DNA from: an uncultured Prevotellaceae bacterium
GTDB lineage: Bacteria > Bacteroidota > Bacteroidia > Bacteroidales > Bacteroidaceae
Assembly (NCBI GenBank): GCA_902762325.1
Contig: CACWNV010000003.1
Span: forward strand, 62,001 to 126,000
Direction of reading: 5' to 3'
DNA length: 64,000 nucleotides
How positions within the stretch are numbered: the first letter of the stretch is position 1; every line of letters begins with the position of its first letter. Under the pieces are notes generated by a model, which saw only the letters and a program-made list of their open reading frames with translations, ran no database searches and was not told the DNA's origin. The translations under genes were made by a program, and so were the position numbers. This document shows, in pieces, positions 37,217 through 46,449 of the stretch.

Positions 37217-37627
37217 ATGAGTAATAAAATCAGGCATAGCGGAATAATTGATTTTATAGAAAATGGGCATATTCGTGTTCGTATTCTTCAGACTTCTGCA
37301 TGTTCTCATTGTTCCGTGGCTAATTATTGCAATGCTTCTGATAAGAAAGTGAAGTATATTGATGTCTATAATGATACAGATACATCGAGGAGAATAGGGG
37401 ATGAGGTCGAAGTCGTGACCAGCACAAGTGTGGGAGGAAAAGCTGTGTTTCTTGCCTTTGGAGTTCCTTTTCTCATTCTTCTCATTACGATATTTGTTGT
37501 ATATCATTTCACTGGGAATGAACCGATAGCAGCATTGTCCGCCTTATTTGCTCTTATACCTTATTATTATATTGTCTATTTAAATAGAAGCCGCATAAGC
37601 AGGAAGATATCATTTGAATTAGAATAA
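37217..37627 (+). CDS. RseC/MucC-family protein heading the rnf operon
   Basis: 136 residues. Cys-rich N-terminal part (SACSHCSVANYCNAS, ~28-42) and two membrane helices (FLAFGVPFLILLITIFVVY and the segment after it). RseC family members are linked to SoxR reduction together with Rnf, or to sigma-E control. The position 23 bp before rnfB points to the redox role; a helper in cofactor assembly or electron transfer is inference. Confidence 0.88.
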   Translation: MSNKIRHSGIIDFIENGHIRVRILQTSACSHCSVANYCNASDKKVKYIDVYNDTDTSRRIGDEVEVVTSTSVGGKAVFLAFGVPFLILLITIFVVYHFTGNEPIAALSALFALIPYYYIVYLNRSRISRKISFELE

Positions 37628-37650
37628 CAAACACTTTAATAACAAAACAT

Positions 37651-38553
37651 ATGAATTATATTTTAATTGCAGTAATTGTTCTTGGAGCGATAGCATTAGT
37701 ATCTGCACTGATACTATATATTGTGTCCAAGAAATTTGCAGTGCAAGAAGACCCGCGGATAGGACAGGTTGCAGAGCTTTTGCCTGGTGCGAACTGTGGT
37801 GGTTGTGGCTTCCCCGGGTGTTCTGGTATGGCCGAAGCATTGGTCAAAGGAGCAGACAGTGGTTCGCTCGAAGGTTTCTCTTGTCCGGTAGGAGGGTCAG
37901 CTGTGATGACACAAGTTGCTGATCTTCTTGGAATGGCTGTTGCAAATGCAGAACCAATGGTTGCGGTCGTACGATGCAGTGGCAGTTGTGAATTGCGTCC
38001 TCGTATCGTATCGTATGATGGCTTGCAAACCTGTAATGCCATGAATGCTTGTAGCATGGGTGATACAGGATGCGGCTATGGATGTTTAGGTTGTGGTGAT
38101 TGTGTTGCGGCATGTAAATTTGATGCGATATGCATTGATGAGAAAACAGGTCTGCCTGTTGTAGATGAAGATAAATGTACTTCATGCGGTGCTTGTGTTA
38201 AGGCATGTCCTCGGAACATTATAGAGTTGCGCAAGAAAGGACCAAAGAGCAGACGTCTGTGGGTCGGTTGTGTAAACAAGGACAAAGGTGCTGTTGCTAA
38301 AAAAGCCTGTGGTGCCGCATGTATAGGCTGTTCTAAGTGTACAAAGGAATGTAAGTTTGAAGCAATTACCGTCACCAACAATGTAGCTTATATTGATTGG
38401 AAGAAATGTAAGAATTGCAGGAAATGTGAAAGCGTTTGCCCGACTGGGGCAATCAAGAGTGTTAACTTCCCGGAGCGTAAGCTGAAAGAAGAGGCACCAT
38501 CTCAGACTATAAAGGTTGCAAGTACAGTTAGTGTTGAACCTAAGACAGAATAA
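37651..38553 (+). CDS. rnfB: Rnf complex subunit B (iron-sulfur protein)
   Basis: 300 residues. N-terminal membrane helix, then the 4Fe-4S domain NCGGCGFPGCSG (~48-59), then several ferredoxin-type clusters (GCLGCGDCVAACKF, CTSCGACVKACPRN, CIGCSKCTKECKF, CKNCRKCESVCPTGA). It receives electrons from ferredoxin in the Na+ or H+-pumping ferredoxin:NAD oxidoreductase. First of the BCDGEA gene order. Confidence 0.97.
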   Translation: MNYILIAVIVLGAIALVSALILYIVSKKFAVQEDPRIGQVAELLPGANCGGCGFPGCSGMAEALVKGADSGSLEGFSCPVGGSAVMTQVADLLGMAVANAEPMVAVVRCSGSCELRPRIVSYDGLQTCNAMNACSMGDTGCGYGCLGCGDCVAACKFDAICIDEKTGLPVVDEDKCTSCGACVKACPRNIIELRKKGPKSRRLWVGCVNKDKGAVAKKACGAACIGCSKCTKECKFEAITVTNNVAYIDWKKCKNCRKCESVCPTGAIKSVNFPERKLKEEAPSQTIKVASTVSVEPKTE

Positions 38554-38558
38554 GAACC

Positions 38559-39911
38559 ATGGAATTGAAAACATTTAGAATAGGTGGAGTTCACCCTGAG
38601 GAAAATAAGCTTACCTCAGATAAGGTTACTCAGATTGCTGCTTTACCGAAGCAGGCTATTTTCCCTTTATCACAACACATTGGTGCTCCGGCAAAACCGG
38701 TTGTTCAAAAAGGTGATAAAGTGAAAGTCGGAACGATGATTGCTGAAGCTGGTGGCTTCGTATCTGCACCGATTTACTCTTCTGTCTCAGGTACAGTCTT
38801 CAAGATTGACGAAGCAATCGATGCTACTGGCTATCGTAAGCCATCAATTATCATTAATGTCGAAGGAGATGAATGGGAAGAGAGCATTGATCGTTCAGAC
38901 AAGTTAGAGAAACTTGCAGACCATCCCGAACTTACTCCAGAAGAGATTGTAGAACGAATAAAGGTTGCTGGTGTGACAGGTATGGGTGGAGCCGGCTTTC
39001 CTACCTTTATTAAACTATGTCCTCCTCCAACGGCAAAAGCAGAGTGCGTAATATTAAATGGTGTCGAGTGTGAGCCTTACATTACAGCTGATTTCCGTCT
39101 GATGATGGAACATGCAGATGAAATACTTGTAGGTCTTGACCTGTTGATGAAGGCAGCAAAGGTGGAAAAAGGCTATGTTGGAATAGAAGAGAACAAGCCT
39201 GAAGCAATACAGCTCTTTACAGAAAAAACCGCAAATGATTCCCGAATAGAGATTGTTGCCTTAGCGCAAAAGTACCCACAGGGTGGAGAGAAACAATTAG
39301 TCGATGCAGTTATCCAGAGACAAGTTCCCGCGCCCCCGGCAATCCCTGTTAATGTCGGAGCTATTGTTCAGAATGTGGGAACGGCATTTGCCGTCTATCA
39401 GGCTGTAATGAAGCGTAAGCCTCTCTTTGAGCGTTATACGACCGTTACGGGTAAGCTGATTACAAATCCAGGTAATTTCCTTGTTCGTATGGGTACACCG
39501 ATGCGTGAATTGATAGAAGCTTGTGGCGGTATGCCTGAAGGAGACAATAAGGTACTTGCCGGCGGTCCGATGATGGGTAAGGCATTGATGTCAACAGATG
39601 TTCCAGTCTGTAAGGGTACAAACTCTATTACGATTCTTTCAGGTGAAGATGCGGTTAGAAAACCGGTACAACCGTGTATTCGTTGTGCTAAATGTGTAAG
39701 TGCTTGTCCGATGGGACTTGAGCCGTATCTGCTGGCAGCATTGTCTTCGAAGCACATGTGGGAACGTGCTGAGAAAGAAGATATTGTATCTTGCATTTCC
39801 TGCGGTTCATGCCAGTTTACTTGTCCGTCTCATCGCCCGATCTTAGACAACATCCTACAGGGTAAAGCTGCCGTGATGGGAATAATACGTTCACGTAATG
39901 CAAAGAAATAA
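38559..39911 (+). CDS. rnfC: Rnf complex subunit C (NADH/FMN-binding)
   Basis: 450 residues. N-terminal barrel-sandwich domain (GGVHPEENKLTSDK), NADH/FMN part with GMGGAGFPTFIKL (~142-154) and NGVECEPYI, SLBB-like region, and two C-terminal 4Fe-4S motifs (CIRCAKCVSACPMGL and CISCGSCQFTCPSHRP). The peripheral subunit that reduces NAD. Confidence 0.97.
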   Translation: MELKTFRIGGVHPEENKLTSDKVTQIAALPKQAIFPLSQHIGAPAKPVVQKGDKVKVGTMIAEAGGFVSAPIYSSVSGTVFKIDEAIDATGYRKPSIIINVEGDEWEESIDRSDKLEKLADHPELTPEEIVERIKVAGVTGMGGAGFPTFIKLCPPPTAKAECVILNGVECEPYITADFRLMMEHADEILVGLDLLMKAAKVEKGYVGIEENKPEAIQLFTEKTANDSRIEIVALAQKYPQGGEKQLVDAVIQRQVPAPPAIPVNVGAIVQNVGTAFAVYQAVMKRKPLFERYTTVTGKLITNPGNFLVRMGTPMRELIEACGGMPEGDNKVLAGGPMMGKALMSTDVPVCKGTNSITILSGEDAVRKPVQPCIRCAKCVSACPMGLEPYLLAALSSKHMWERAEKEDIVSCISCGSCQFTCPSHRPILDNILQGKAAVMGIIRSRNAKK

Positions 39912-39941
39912 ATAATAACCATTTACATAAAGATATACAAA

Positions 39942-40940
39942 ATGGGCAAATTAATCGTTTCGTTATCGCCTCATGCACATGGAACAGATAGTGTGGAAAA
40001 GAACATGTATGGCGTCATTATAGCATTGCTGCCTGCTTTGCTTGCTTCATTCTGGTTCTTTGGCCTCGGATCTGTTGTTGTTTGTTTGGCAAGTGTTTTA
40101 GCCTGTATCTTCTTTGAATGGGCTATAACCAAATATATTATGAAGAGAGAACCGTCGTTAACCGACGGATCTGCCATAGTGACGGGACTTCTACTTGGCA
40201 TGAATCTTCCCAGTAACTTCCCGATATGGATGATAATCATAGGTGCATTAGTCGCAATAGGTATCGGTAAGATGACATTTGGCGGATTAGGTTGTAATCC
40301 GTTTAACCCTGCATTAGTAGGCCGTTGTTTCTTACTGGTGAGCTTTCCTGCTGCTATGACCTCCTGGCCGATAGAAGGACAGTGGACAAGTTATGTAGAT
40401 GCGGAGACGGGTGCGACTCCTCTTAGTCTGATGAAGACCGCGATAAAGACAGGTGACTCGTCTATCCTTGACCAGCTTCCCAGCTCTTTTGAGATGCTTT
40501 TAGGTAACACATCGAATGGTCTTGGAGCCGGAACAATAGGTGAGATATGCGCATTAGCCCTGATTATTGGCTTGTGCTATATGCTTTGGAAAAAGATCAT
40601 CACATGGCATATTCCTGTTTCCATCATTTGTACGGTATTTGTATTTAGCGGTCTTTTGCATCTCGCCAGTCCTGTATATGCTAATCCAGTGCAGGTGGTA
40701 TTGAGTGGAGGTCTTTTGCTGGGTGCTATATTCATGGCAACCGATTATGTGACCTCGCCAATGACGGCTAAGGGACAATTGATTTATGGTGTTTCAATTG
40801 GCTTACTTACTGTAGTAATACGTAATTGGGGTAGTTATCCTGAGGGTATGTCGTTTGCCATTCTCATCATGAATGCCTTTACCCCATTAATTAACACTTA
40901 TATCAAGCCTAAACGGTTTGGGGAGATTCCTCAAAAATAA
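39942..40940 (+). CDS. rnfD: Rnf complex subunit D (membrane flavoprotein)
   Basis: 332 residues with about nine membrane helices. The motif ETGATPLSL (~155) fits the site where FMN is covalently bound through Thr. Motifs GGLGCNPFNPALVGR and TDYVTSPMTAKGQ are typical of RnfD/NqrB. Confidence 0.96.
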   Translation: MGKLIVSLSPHAHGTDSVEKNMYGVIIALLPALLASFWFFGLGSVVVCLASVLACIFFEWAITKYIMKREPSLTDGSAIVTGLLLGMNLPSNFPIWMIIIGALVAIGIGKMTFGGLGCNPFNPALVGRCFLLVSFPAAMTSWPIEGQWTSYVDAETGATPLSLMKTAIKTGDSSILDQLPSSFEMLLGNTSNGLGAGTIGEICALALIIGLCYMLWKKIITWHIPVSIICTVFVFSGLLHLASPVYANPVQVVLSGGLLLGAIFMATDYVTSPMTAKGQLIYGVSIGLLTVVIRNWGSYPEGMSFAILIMNAFTPLINTYIKPKRFGEIPQK

Positions 40941-40957
40941 AGATGGAGGTAATGAAA

Positions 40958-41584
40958 ATGAAAAAACTTGAATCATCATTATTAAATATGGTATTGGTGC
41001 TCGTATGTGTAGCACTGATCATGGGCGGTCTTCTGGCTTGGGTAAACAATATAACCAGTGGCCCGATCTCCCAGCAAGCTGAAAAGGCTTTGGCTGATGG
41101 TATAAAGCAAGTCATGGGTGGAGAGAAGCTCACGGTTGTTGAAGAAGATACGGTAAGGCAAACCATCGATGGCAAGGATTGTGTGTTTATTATCCATAAG
41201 ACACAGGATGGACGTAAACACGACTTGGGAGCAGCCATTGAAACAACAACGATGGGCTTTGGCGGAGAGCTCAAGGTCTTAGTCGGAATTGATACTAACG
41301 GAAAAATTTTAGGCTATACGCTCCTCCAGCATGCAGAGACACCAGGCTTAGGTGCAAAGGCTGACACTTGGTTCCAGGAGGGACAAAAAGGTGATATTGT
41401 AGGAAAGAGTATGGCAGAGAAACCACTTGCCGTGACAAAAGACGGAGGTGATGTTGATGCCATAACGGCTTCGACAATTACTTCTCGAGCATTTCTGAAG
41501 GCAATCAATCAGGCATATAATGCTTATGCTAACAAGGAGTCTGACGGACAGACCGGTGCAACCAAACAAATAAAAGAAGGGTAG
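40958..41584 (+). CDS. rnfG: Rnf complex subunit G (covalent FMN subunit)
   Basis: 208 residues from ATG 40958, chosen because GGAGG at 40945-40949 lies 8 bp ahead of it; in-frame ATGs at 40943 and 40952 overlap or abut that sequence. One N-terminal membrane helix, periplasmic FMN-binding domain with HAETPGLGAKAD and the flavinylation-type motif DAITASTITSRAF, where the usual SGAT core reads TAST. Confidence 0.95.
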   Translation: MKKLESSLLNMVLVLVCVALIMGGLLAWVNNITSGPISQQAEKALADGIKQVMGGEKLTVVEEDTVRQTIDGKDCVFIIHKTQDGRKHDLGAAIETTTMGFGGELKVLVGIDTNGKILGYTLLQHAETPGLGAKADTWFQEGQKGDIVGKSMAEKPLAVTKDGGDVDAITASTITSRAFLKAINQAYNAYANKESDGQTGATKQIKEG

Positions 41585-41587
41585 TAT

Positions 41588-42178
41588 ATGAATTATATAA
41601 AAGTATTAAACAACGGAATTGTCAAGGAGAATCCGACATTTGTCCTCCTCCTTGGAATGTGTCCGACTCTGGCTACAACGACGTCGGCATCAAATGGTCT
41701 GTCAATGGGATTGGCAACAATGTTTGTACTGATCTGTTCAAACTTTGTGATTTCCTGTATTAAGAGTATAACACCTGACAAGGTTCGTATTCCCGTTTTT
41801 GTTGTCGTAATTGCAAGTTTTGTGACGGTTCTTCAGTTACTTATAAAAGCTTACTCGCCAGATATTGACAAAAGTCTGGGAATCTTCATTCCGCTCATTG
41901 TAGTGAATTGTATCATTCTTGGCCGTGCTGAGGCTTTTGCATGTAAGAACTCTCCTTTAGCAAGTATCTTTGATGGAATAGGAATGGGTATTGGATTTAC
42001 CATGGCTCTCACTCTGTTAGGTATCGTCCGCGAAATCTTAGGAGCTGGTTCTGTGTTTGGATTCATCTTATTACCTGAAACCACCAATATTCTCTTATTT
42101 GTATTGCCTCCAGGTGCTTTTATCACTCTTGGTCTGTTAGTTGCAATCATCAACAGGTTGAGAAATGCAAAGGGATAA
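41588..42178 (+). CDS. rnfE: Rnf complex subunit E
   Basis: 196-residue integral membrane protein of six helices; motifs NPTFVLLLGMCPTLATTTSA and IPLIVVNCIILGRAEAFA are characteristic of RnfE/NqrD. It forms the ion path with RnfA. Confidence 0.96.
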   Translation: MNYIKVLNNGIVKENPTFVLLLGMCPTLATTTSASNGLSMGLATMFVLICSNFVISCIKSITPDKVRIPVFVVVIASFVTVLQLLIKAYSPDIDKSLGIFIPLIVVNCIILGRAEAFACKNSPLASIFDGIGMGIGFTMALTLLGIVREILGAGSVFGFILLPETTNILLFVLPPGAFITLGLLVAIINRLRNAKG

Positions 42179-42204
42179 TGTATAAGAATTAAGTTTAATC
42201 TGAT

Positions 42205-42807
42205 ATGGAATATATATTAATATTTATATCCGCGATATTCGTTAACAATATTGTTTTATCGCAGTTTTTAGGTATATGTCCTTTCCTTGGGGTTTCAAAG
42301 AAAGTAGAGACCGCTATGGGCATGGGAGCAGCCGTGGCTTTTGTCATGACACTTGCAACGATTGTCACATACCTTTTACAAATCTATTTGCTCAACCCCA
42401 ATGGTCTTCAGTATCTACAGACGCTGGCATTTATTTTAGTTATCGCCGCGTTAGTTCAGATGGTGGAAATCGTATTGAAGAAGGTTTCTCCTGCTCTGTA
42501 TCAGGCATTGGGAATTTTCCTTCCGCTGATAACAACTAACTGTGCCGTATTAGGTGTAGCCATCTTAGTTATCCAGAAAGACTTCTCTTTGATGGAAAGT
42601 GTAGTCTATGCCTTCTCTACGGCATTAGGCTTTGCGCTTGCCTTAATTGTCTTTGCGGGCTTACGTGAGCATCTTGAACTGGTTGAGGTTCCAAAAGGCA
42701 TGAGGGGTATGGCTATCGTTCTTGTCACCGCCGGACTTCTTTCACTTGCGTTCATGGGCTTCAGTGGTGTTGACGGTGGCTTACGTATCCTTTTTGGACT
42801 CGATTAG
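42205..42807 (+). CDS. rnfA: Rnf complex subunit A
   Basis: 200-residue membrane protein of six helices; NNIVLSQFLGICPFLGVSKK and LPLITTNCAVLGVA are diagnostic for RnfA/NqrE and carry the Cys residues that bind the intramembrane iron centre. Last rnf gene; galE follows after 39 bp. Confidence 0.96.
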   Translation: MEYILIFISAIFVNNIVLSQFLGICPFLGVSKKVETAMGMGAAVAFVMTLATIVTYLLQIYLLNPNGLQYLQTLAFILVIAALVQMVEIVLKKVSPALYQALGIFLPLITTNCAVLGVAILVIQKDFSLMESVVYAFSTALGFALALIVFAGLREHLELVEVPKGMRGMAIVLVTAGLLSLAFMGFSGVDGGLRILFGLD

Positions 42808-42846
42808 ATCTTTTGACAAAACAATAATTAATTTAAACAGATAATA

Positions 42847-43884
42847 ATGAAACAAACAATTTTAGTTACAGGTGGAACTGGCTTTATTGGGTCTCATACA
42901 ACCGTAGAGCTCCAACAGGCAGGTTATGAAGTAGTGATTGTCGATAATCTTTCCAACTCAAAGATAGAGGTTCTTGATGGCATTGAGAAAATCACAGGTA
43001 TTCGTCCGGCATTTGAGCAGATTGACCTTCGTGATTTTGATGCTACCGAATCCATTTTCCAGAAGTATCCGAAGATTGAGGGAATCATCCACTTTGCGGC
43101 TTCTAAAGCAGTCGGAGAGAGCGTTGAGAAACCATTGCTTTATTATCGTAACAATATCGTCTCTCTCATCAATCTTCTTGAATTGATGCCGAAGTATAAT
43201 GTTAAGGGAATCATTTTCTCATCCAGTTGTACGGTATATGGACAACCGACAAAAGAGAATTTGCCTGTAACAGAAGAGGCTCCAATACAGAAGGCTCTCT
43301 CTCCATACGGTAACACGAAGCAGATTAATGAAGAAATCATTAGCGACTATATACATAGTGGTGCTCCTATCAAATCCATCGTCCTACGTTACTTTAATCC
43401 TATTGGAGCCCATCCTTCTGCATTAATTGGTGAATTACCTAATGGTGTGCCCATGAATTTGATACCATTTGTTACCCAAACTGCTATTGGAATTCGCAAA
43501 CAACTGAAGATTTTCGGAAACGACTACAACACTCCCGACGGAACATGTATCCGCGATTACATCTATGTAGTTGACCTTGCAAAGGCACATGTGGCAGCAA
43601 TGGCAAGAGTACTTGACCAGGAGACAGAGCCCATTGAGTACTTCAACATCGGTACAGGAAAAGGTTTAAGTACCTTAGAGGTCGTTGAAGGCTTTGAGAA
43701 AGCTACTGGCGTGAAAGTCAATTGGGAATATGCACCTCGTCGTGAAGGAGATATTGAGAAGGTGTGGGGTAATGTTGACAAAGCCAATAAGGTGCTTGGA
43801 TGGAAAGCAGACACACCAGTTGAAGACGTTCTGGCAAGTGCCTGGAAGTGGCAGAAGAAACTTCGTGAAGACGGAATAATGTAA
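42847..43884 (+). CDS. galE: UDP-glucose 4-epimerase
   Basis: 345 residues. NAD-binding GGTGFIGSHT (~9-18), SSSCTVYG (~123), catalytic YGNTKQINEE (Tyr-x3-Lys, ~153), RYFNPIGAHPSALIGE. Interconverts UDP-glucose and UDP-galactose. Could be read through from rnf; a terminator follows. Confidence 0.96.
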   Translation: MKQTILVTGGTGFIGSHTTVELQQAGYEVVIVDNLSNSKIEVLDGIEKITGIRPAFEQIDLRDFDATESIFQKYPKIEGIIHFAASKAVGESVEKPLLYYRNNIVSLINLLELMPKYNVKGIIFSSSCTVYGQPTKENLPVTEEAPIQKALSPYGNTKQINEEIISDYIHSGAPIKSIVLRYFNPIGAHPSALIGELPNGVPMNLIPFVTQTAIGIRKQLKIFGNDYNTPDGTCIRDYIYVVDLAKAHVAAMARVLDQETEPIEYFNIGTGKGLSTLEVVEGFEKATGVKVNWEYAPRREGDIEKVWGNVDKANKVLGWKADTPVEDVLASAWKWQKKLREDGIM

Positions 43885-43903
43885 TTTTTGTAATCATAAG
43901 TTT

Positions 43904-43938
43904 AAAGGGTGTGTTCATTTCAGTTGAGCATGCCCTTT
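43904..43938 (+). terminator. Terminator after galE
   Basis: A 14-bp stem with G-T pairs (AAAGGGTGTGTTCA with 43925-43938), 7-nt loop and a T-tract. Confidence 0.8.
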
Positions 43939-43959
43939 TTTCATGTTTCTTTAGTCTTC

Positions 43960-44053
43960 CTAAACGATATGTTTAAGGAGCCTAAACGTATCGTTTAGCA
44001 CGTCTAAACATATCATTTAGCGGTGCTAAACATATTCTTTAGTGATGCTAAAC
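43960..44053. repeat. Array of a 17-bp palindrome at 22-bp period
   Basis: Units start at 43960, 43982, 44004, 44026 and a half unit at 44048, spaced exactly 22 bp. The best unit is CTAAACGTATCGTTTAG: 7-bp arms around TAT. The 5-bp spacers differ (GGAGC, CACGT, CGGTG, TGATG). It lies between the terminators of convergent galE and GH51. A second array is at 59428. Confidence 0.92.
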
Positions 44054-44055
44054 AA

Positions 44056-44088
44056 AACCGCAATGCCTTCTTAATGGGCACTGCGGTT
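44056..44088 (-). terminator. Terminator after the GH51 gene
   Basis: Hairpin AACCGC..TGCC / GGCA..GCGGTT with a T-rich flank on the minus strand. Confidence 0.75.
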
Positions 44089-44138
44089 AATAGAATCATT
44101 TGCTACAAATTATGAGTATACTCCTTCTCCTGATTTTA

Positions 44139-45725
44139 TTATTCGACTTTTAGCACTACAATTGATTTAGAAGGCAAGGTAATCTTTAGCACATCCTTTT
44201 TCAATTGATAGTCATTAAACTTCTTAGGAGACACCCGATTCGGATTGTCAAAATCGTTATAGTCTTTGATGTCGTTACATGTCAGAATCTGAGCAGACAC
44301 TTTCTTTTTAGCCGAAGATGCAAGATTAATCTGCAATTCTTTACTCTTATCAAGACTAATATTAGACAAAGACATAATTAGCGCACCCTTCTCGTCCTTT
44401 GCAACAGACGCACTTATCATTGGAACGGTCCGGTAAGTCTTTTCATTATTGGGGTCAATGTTCTTTTTCCAGTCGTGTGCAACCTTAACTGACTCACATA
44501 GAATGTCAACTGGAACAAATGTCGCATTCTGGAAATCCTTGTACATATTGAAGACATGGTAAGTCGGAGTAAGAACCATGTGGCCTGTTCCCTTGGTGTC
44601 TGTAAGAATCATAGACTGAAGGACATTCACAATCTGTGCTATATTTGCCATACGCACGCGATCAGTATGCCGATGGAACACATTCAACGACAAGGCGGCA
44701 ACGAAAGCATCACGCATCGTGTTTTGCTGATACAGGTGTCCCTTAATAGTACCTGGTTCTTCATCCCACCAAGTTCCCCATTCATCAACTAACAAACCAA
44801 TGCGTTTCTGAGGATCTTTCTTGTCCATGATATCAGAATGCTTCTTGATTACATCCTCTATCTCAAGACATTTCCCCAAAGTCCAATAATAATCATTGTT
44901 CTCGAAGTTTAATGCTGAGCCTTTTGAACCATCCCAACCTGAAACGGTATAATAATGGAGAGAGACACCATTCATTAATTGACCGATATTATCCATCAAC
45001 ACTTCGGTCCAGTTATAGTCATAGTCAGAAGCACCGGAGGCAATCTTATATAAGCGATTGCCATCGTAATTGCGGCAATATACACTATATCTACGGTATA
45101 AGTCACTATAATACTCGGGGCGCATGTTTCCGCCGCATCCCCAGCTTTCATTACCGACACCAAGATATTTCACTTTCCATGCTTTGTCCCGGCCGTTCTG
45201 CCTACGAAGCTTTGCCATTGGCGTATCCCCATCACTGGTCATGTATTCAACCCATTTGGCTAATTCCTCGACGGTTCCGCTACCTACATTACCGCTAATA
45301 TAGGGCTCACAATTCAACAACTCACATAGATTCAGGAACTCATGAGTACCAAAAGAATTGTCTTCAATCGTCCCTCCCCAGTTGTTATTCTGCATTTTGG
45401 GTCGTTTGTCGCGAGGACCTATTCCGTCCATCCAATGATACTCATCAGCAAAACACCCACCTGGCCATCTAAGAACAGGCACTTTCAAATCTTTCAATGC
45501 CTGCAACACGTCGTTCCTGTAACCATCTGTATTAGGAATGTTGGAATTTGGACCGACCCATAATCCGCCATAAATACAAGTTCCTAAATGCTCAGCAAAT
45601 TGTCCGTAAATCTCTTTGGGTATTTTATATTTTCCTTCATCAGGATGAATGTTGACGATAGCATCTTGCGCATTGACAATTAGTGCCACAAATGCCATCA
45701 AATATACTGAAAGTATTCTTCTCAT
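44139..45725 (-). CDS. Secreted GH51 alpha-L-arabinofuranosidase
   Basis: 528 residues with a signal peptide (ending LIVNAQ). (beta/alpha)8 barrel: [13 protein letters not shown] (~95), acid/base Glu in [12 protein letters not shown] (~195), nucleophile Glu in [15 protein letters not shown] (~315), then a C-terminal beta-sandwich ending KSIVVLKVE. It removes terminal arabinose from arabinoxylan or arabinan. Single gene with a terminator; substrate may overlap with the GH43/GH98 locus 20 kb away, but no shared regulation is visible. Confidence 0.94.
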   Translation of the reverse strand: MRRILSVYLMAFVALIVNAQDAIVNIHPDEGKYKIPKEIYGQFAEHLGTCIYGGLWVGPNSNIPNTDGYRNDVLQALKDLKVPVLRWPGGCFADEYHWMDGIGPRDKRPKMQNNNWGGTIEDNSFGTHEFLNLCELLNCEPYISGNVGSGTVEELAKWVEYMTSDGDTPMAKLRRQNGRDKAWKVKYLGVGNESWGCGGNMRPEYYSDLYRRYSVYCRNYDGNRLYKIASGASDYDYNWTEVLMDNIGQLMNGVSLHYYTVSGWDGSKGSALNFENNDYYWTLGKCLEIEDVIKKHSDIMDKKDPQKRIGLLVDEWGTWWDEEPGTIKGHLYQQNTMRDAFVAALSLNVFHRHTDRVRMANIAQIVNVLQSMILTDTKGTGHMVLTPTYHVFNMYKDFQNATFVPVDILCESVKVAHDWKKNIDPNNEKTYRTVPMISASVAKDEKGALIMSLSNISLDKSKELQINLASSAKKKVSAQILTCNDIKDYNDFDNPNRVSPKKFNDYQLKKDVLKITLPSKSIVVLKVE

Positions 45726-45787
45726 ATAGTTTTATAATGATATGTAATAAGAAAGACTAATATAAATTGCAAACAAGTTGTTACAAA

Positions 45788-45826
45788 TAAAGCTATGCTC
45801 TTACATTGCGTCAAAGCATAGCTTTA
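45788..45826 (-). terminator. Terminator after reverse rubrerythrin
   Basis: A perfect 12-bp stem TAAAGCTATGCT with 45815-45826, located between the rubrerythrin stop and the GH51 start. Confidence 0.8.
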
Positions 45827-45851
45827 TAATAGGCTTTAAAGCATTCTCTGC

Positions 45852-46406
45852 TTATTTGAAATAGCGCTTCAGAAGACCGGCAAAGCCTGCACCATGACGT
45901 GCTTCATCCTTAGCCATCTCGTGAACGGTGTCATGAATAGCATCGAAACCGGCAGCCTTGGCATTCTTGGCAATACGGAATTTGTCTTCGCATGCACCGG
46001 CTTCAGCGGCAGCACGTTTTTCCAAATTAGTCTTTGTATCCCATACGCACTCACCAAGCAGCTCAGCGAATCTGCTTGCATGATCAGCTTCCTCGAATGC
46101 ATATCTCTTGAATGCTTCGGCAATTTCAGGATAGCCTTCACGGTCAGCCTGACGAGCCATTGCAAGATACATACCAACTTCACCGCACTCACCATTGAAG
46201 TGATTACGTAAGTCGTTGATCATTTCTTCATCAACACCAGGGAGCTTGCCATCGCCAATCTTATGTACAGTGGCGTATGTCATTTCACCTTCGTCTTTTA
46301 ACTCAGAGAATTTTGATGCAGGAGCTTTACAGATCGGGCACTTCTCGGGAGCACTTTCACCTTCATAGATATAACCGCATACTGCGCAAATAAACTTTTT
46401 CTTCAT
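45852..46406 (-). CDS. Reverse rubrerythrin (rubredoxin domain first)
   Basis: 184 residues. The rubredoxin-like domain is N-terminal ([10 protein letters not shown]...CPICKAPAS, ~8-30), followed by the ferritin-like diiron domain with iron ligands in [20 protein letters not shown] and DEARHGAGF. Domain order is opposite to classic rubrerythrin. Such proteins act as peroxidases in anaerobes under oxygen stress. Gap to the upstream GH2 gene is only 43 bp. Confidence 0.93.
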   Translation of the reverse strand: MKKKFICAVCGYIYEGESAPEKCPICKAPASKFSELKDEGEMTYATVHKIGDGKLPGVDEEMINDLRNHFNGECGEVGMYLAMARQADREGYPEIAEAFKRYAFEEADHASRFAELLGECVWDTKTNLEKRAAAEAGACEDKFRIAKNAKAAGFDAIHDTVHEMAKDEARHGAGFAGLLKRYFK

Positions 46407-46449
46407 AATGTAAATGTTTAATGTTAATAATTAGATTTAGAATAATATA

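Noticed and set aside
43960-44053. CRISPR array
   Set aside because: Spacers are only 5 bp and the units are short palindromes; no cas genes.
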